Origin: Dillenia suffruticosa
Taxonomy: Eukaryota; Streptophyta; Magnoliopsida; Dilleniales; Dilleniaceae
Direction: 5' to 3'
DNA length: 64,000 nt
NCBI GenBank assembly: GCA_033439265.1
Contig: JAVTVX010000005.1
Span: forward strand, 7,450,001 to 7,514,000
Shown: positions 63,692 through 64,000 of the stretch, in pieces
Layout: each line of letters opens with the position of its first letter
Numbering within the stretch: position 1 is the stretch's first letter
Program-made: the position numbers and the translations under genes
The notes under the pieces: generated by a model
The model's database searches: none
What the model saw: the letters and a program-made list of their open reading frames with translations, nothing else
Told to the model about the DNA's origin: nothing

Positions 63692-64000
63692 GGGTTAGGG
63701 TTCCAAGAGCGGTTGTAGTCGAAGTGGCTAAGAAAAAAGGTAGAATCTGCGAGATTAGAATTAGGGGGCGTGAGAGGAGGGTGTTGAAATGCAATGACGA
63801 CGTGAAAGCGCCGGAATGCGTAATGCGCTAGCAAATGGACTTCTTTTATCTGCATTTGCTTGGCATCCACGTCGGCGGCTACATCATTCACTTACCTCCC
63901 ATAGTGCATTATTAAATCTACAACCAATAGCATGGGGTGTTAACACGTGTCAAATTATTGTTCACACGCTTTAACTCATTCTGGCCAATGATGGTGAATC
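63257..64000 (-). promoter_or_regulatory. Leader and promoter of the 468-residue gene
   Basis: On the plus strand a (GA)n tract (63658-63689) is followed by ATTAGGGTTAGGGTT (63688-63702). On the gene strand that is a telo-box (AACCCTAACCCT), common near starts of growth-related plant genes. CCACGTCGGC at about 63868-63877 reads GCCGACGTGG on the gene strand, a DRE core overlapping an ACGT word. ACACGTGTC at about 63944-63952 contains a G-box, and CCAAT lies at about 63926. Function is inferred from words alone. Confidence 0.55.

Overview
This is a 64 kb piece of a plant nuclear genome, almost certainly a eudicot. Genes have many short exons with GT-AG introns, intergenic DNA is AT-rich, and (GA)n/(CT)n tracts sit in leaders. 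The families present are plant-specific: LRR-malectin receptor kinases, a Sirevirus-type Copia element, the plant mobile domain, a plant Helitron with an RPA gene, and seipin. I cannot name the species. Exon coordinates were worked out by hand from splice sites and reading frame.

Four host genes are supported. (1) Positions 1-3831, minus: 5' part of an LRR-VIII-2 receptor kinase that runs off the left edge. Intron 2 is 3.2 kb and holds a solo LTR. (2) Positions 28535-36168, plus: a complete 24-exon, 1012-residue LRR-malectin receptor kinase, closest in my memory to Arabidopsis LIK1. These two same-family genes lie head to head, 24.7 kb apart. (3) Positions 54548-55926, plus: a two-exon, 420-residue seipin. 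(4) Positions 57493-63256, minus: a seven-exon, 468-residue plant protein whose function I do not recognise. Seipin and gene 4 are convergent.

The rest is mostly nested mobile DNA. Between the two kinases are a 1.0-1.2 kb segment duplicated in direct orientation (4483-5700 and 19713-20730), a decayed 10 kb Sirevirus-like Copia with both LTRs and an extra 3' coding region (5828-15890), a G-poor repeat field (16.8-18.4 kb) with weak CACTA-like signals, and a 5.8 kb Mutator-like element (MULE, 22296-28104). The MULE has about 150 bp inverted repeats and a near-perfect target duplication. Inside it, the N-terminal half of a MULE transposase is followed directly by a plant-mobile-domain gene, with a Ty3-type gag fragment on the other strand.

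Between LIK1 and seipin I infer one Helitron of about 16.6 kb on the minus strand (37330-53914). It has a 3' hairpin plus CTAG, a TC 5' end and an A/T insertion site. It carries a Rep/helicase gene, an RPA-like gene and a 559 bp tandem repeat near its 5' end. It is broken twice: a 2.3 kb solo LTR with perfect CTTGG duplications lies in the Rep gene, and an internally deleted Copia with LTRs lies in the RPA-like gene. All the transposon genes seen carry stops or frameshifts.
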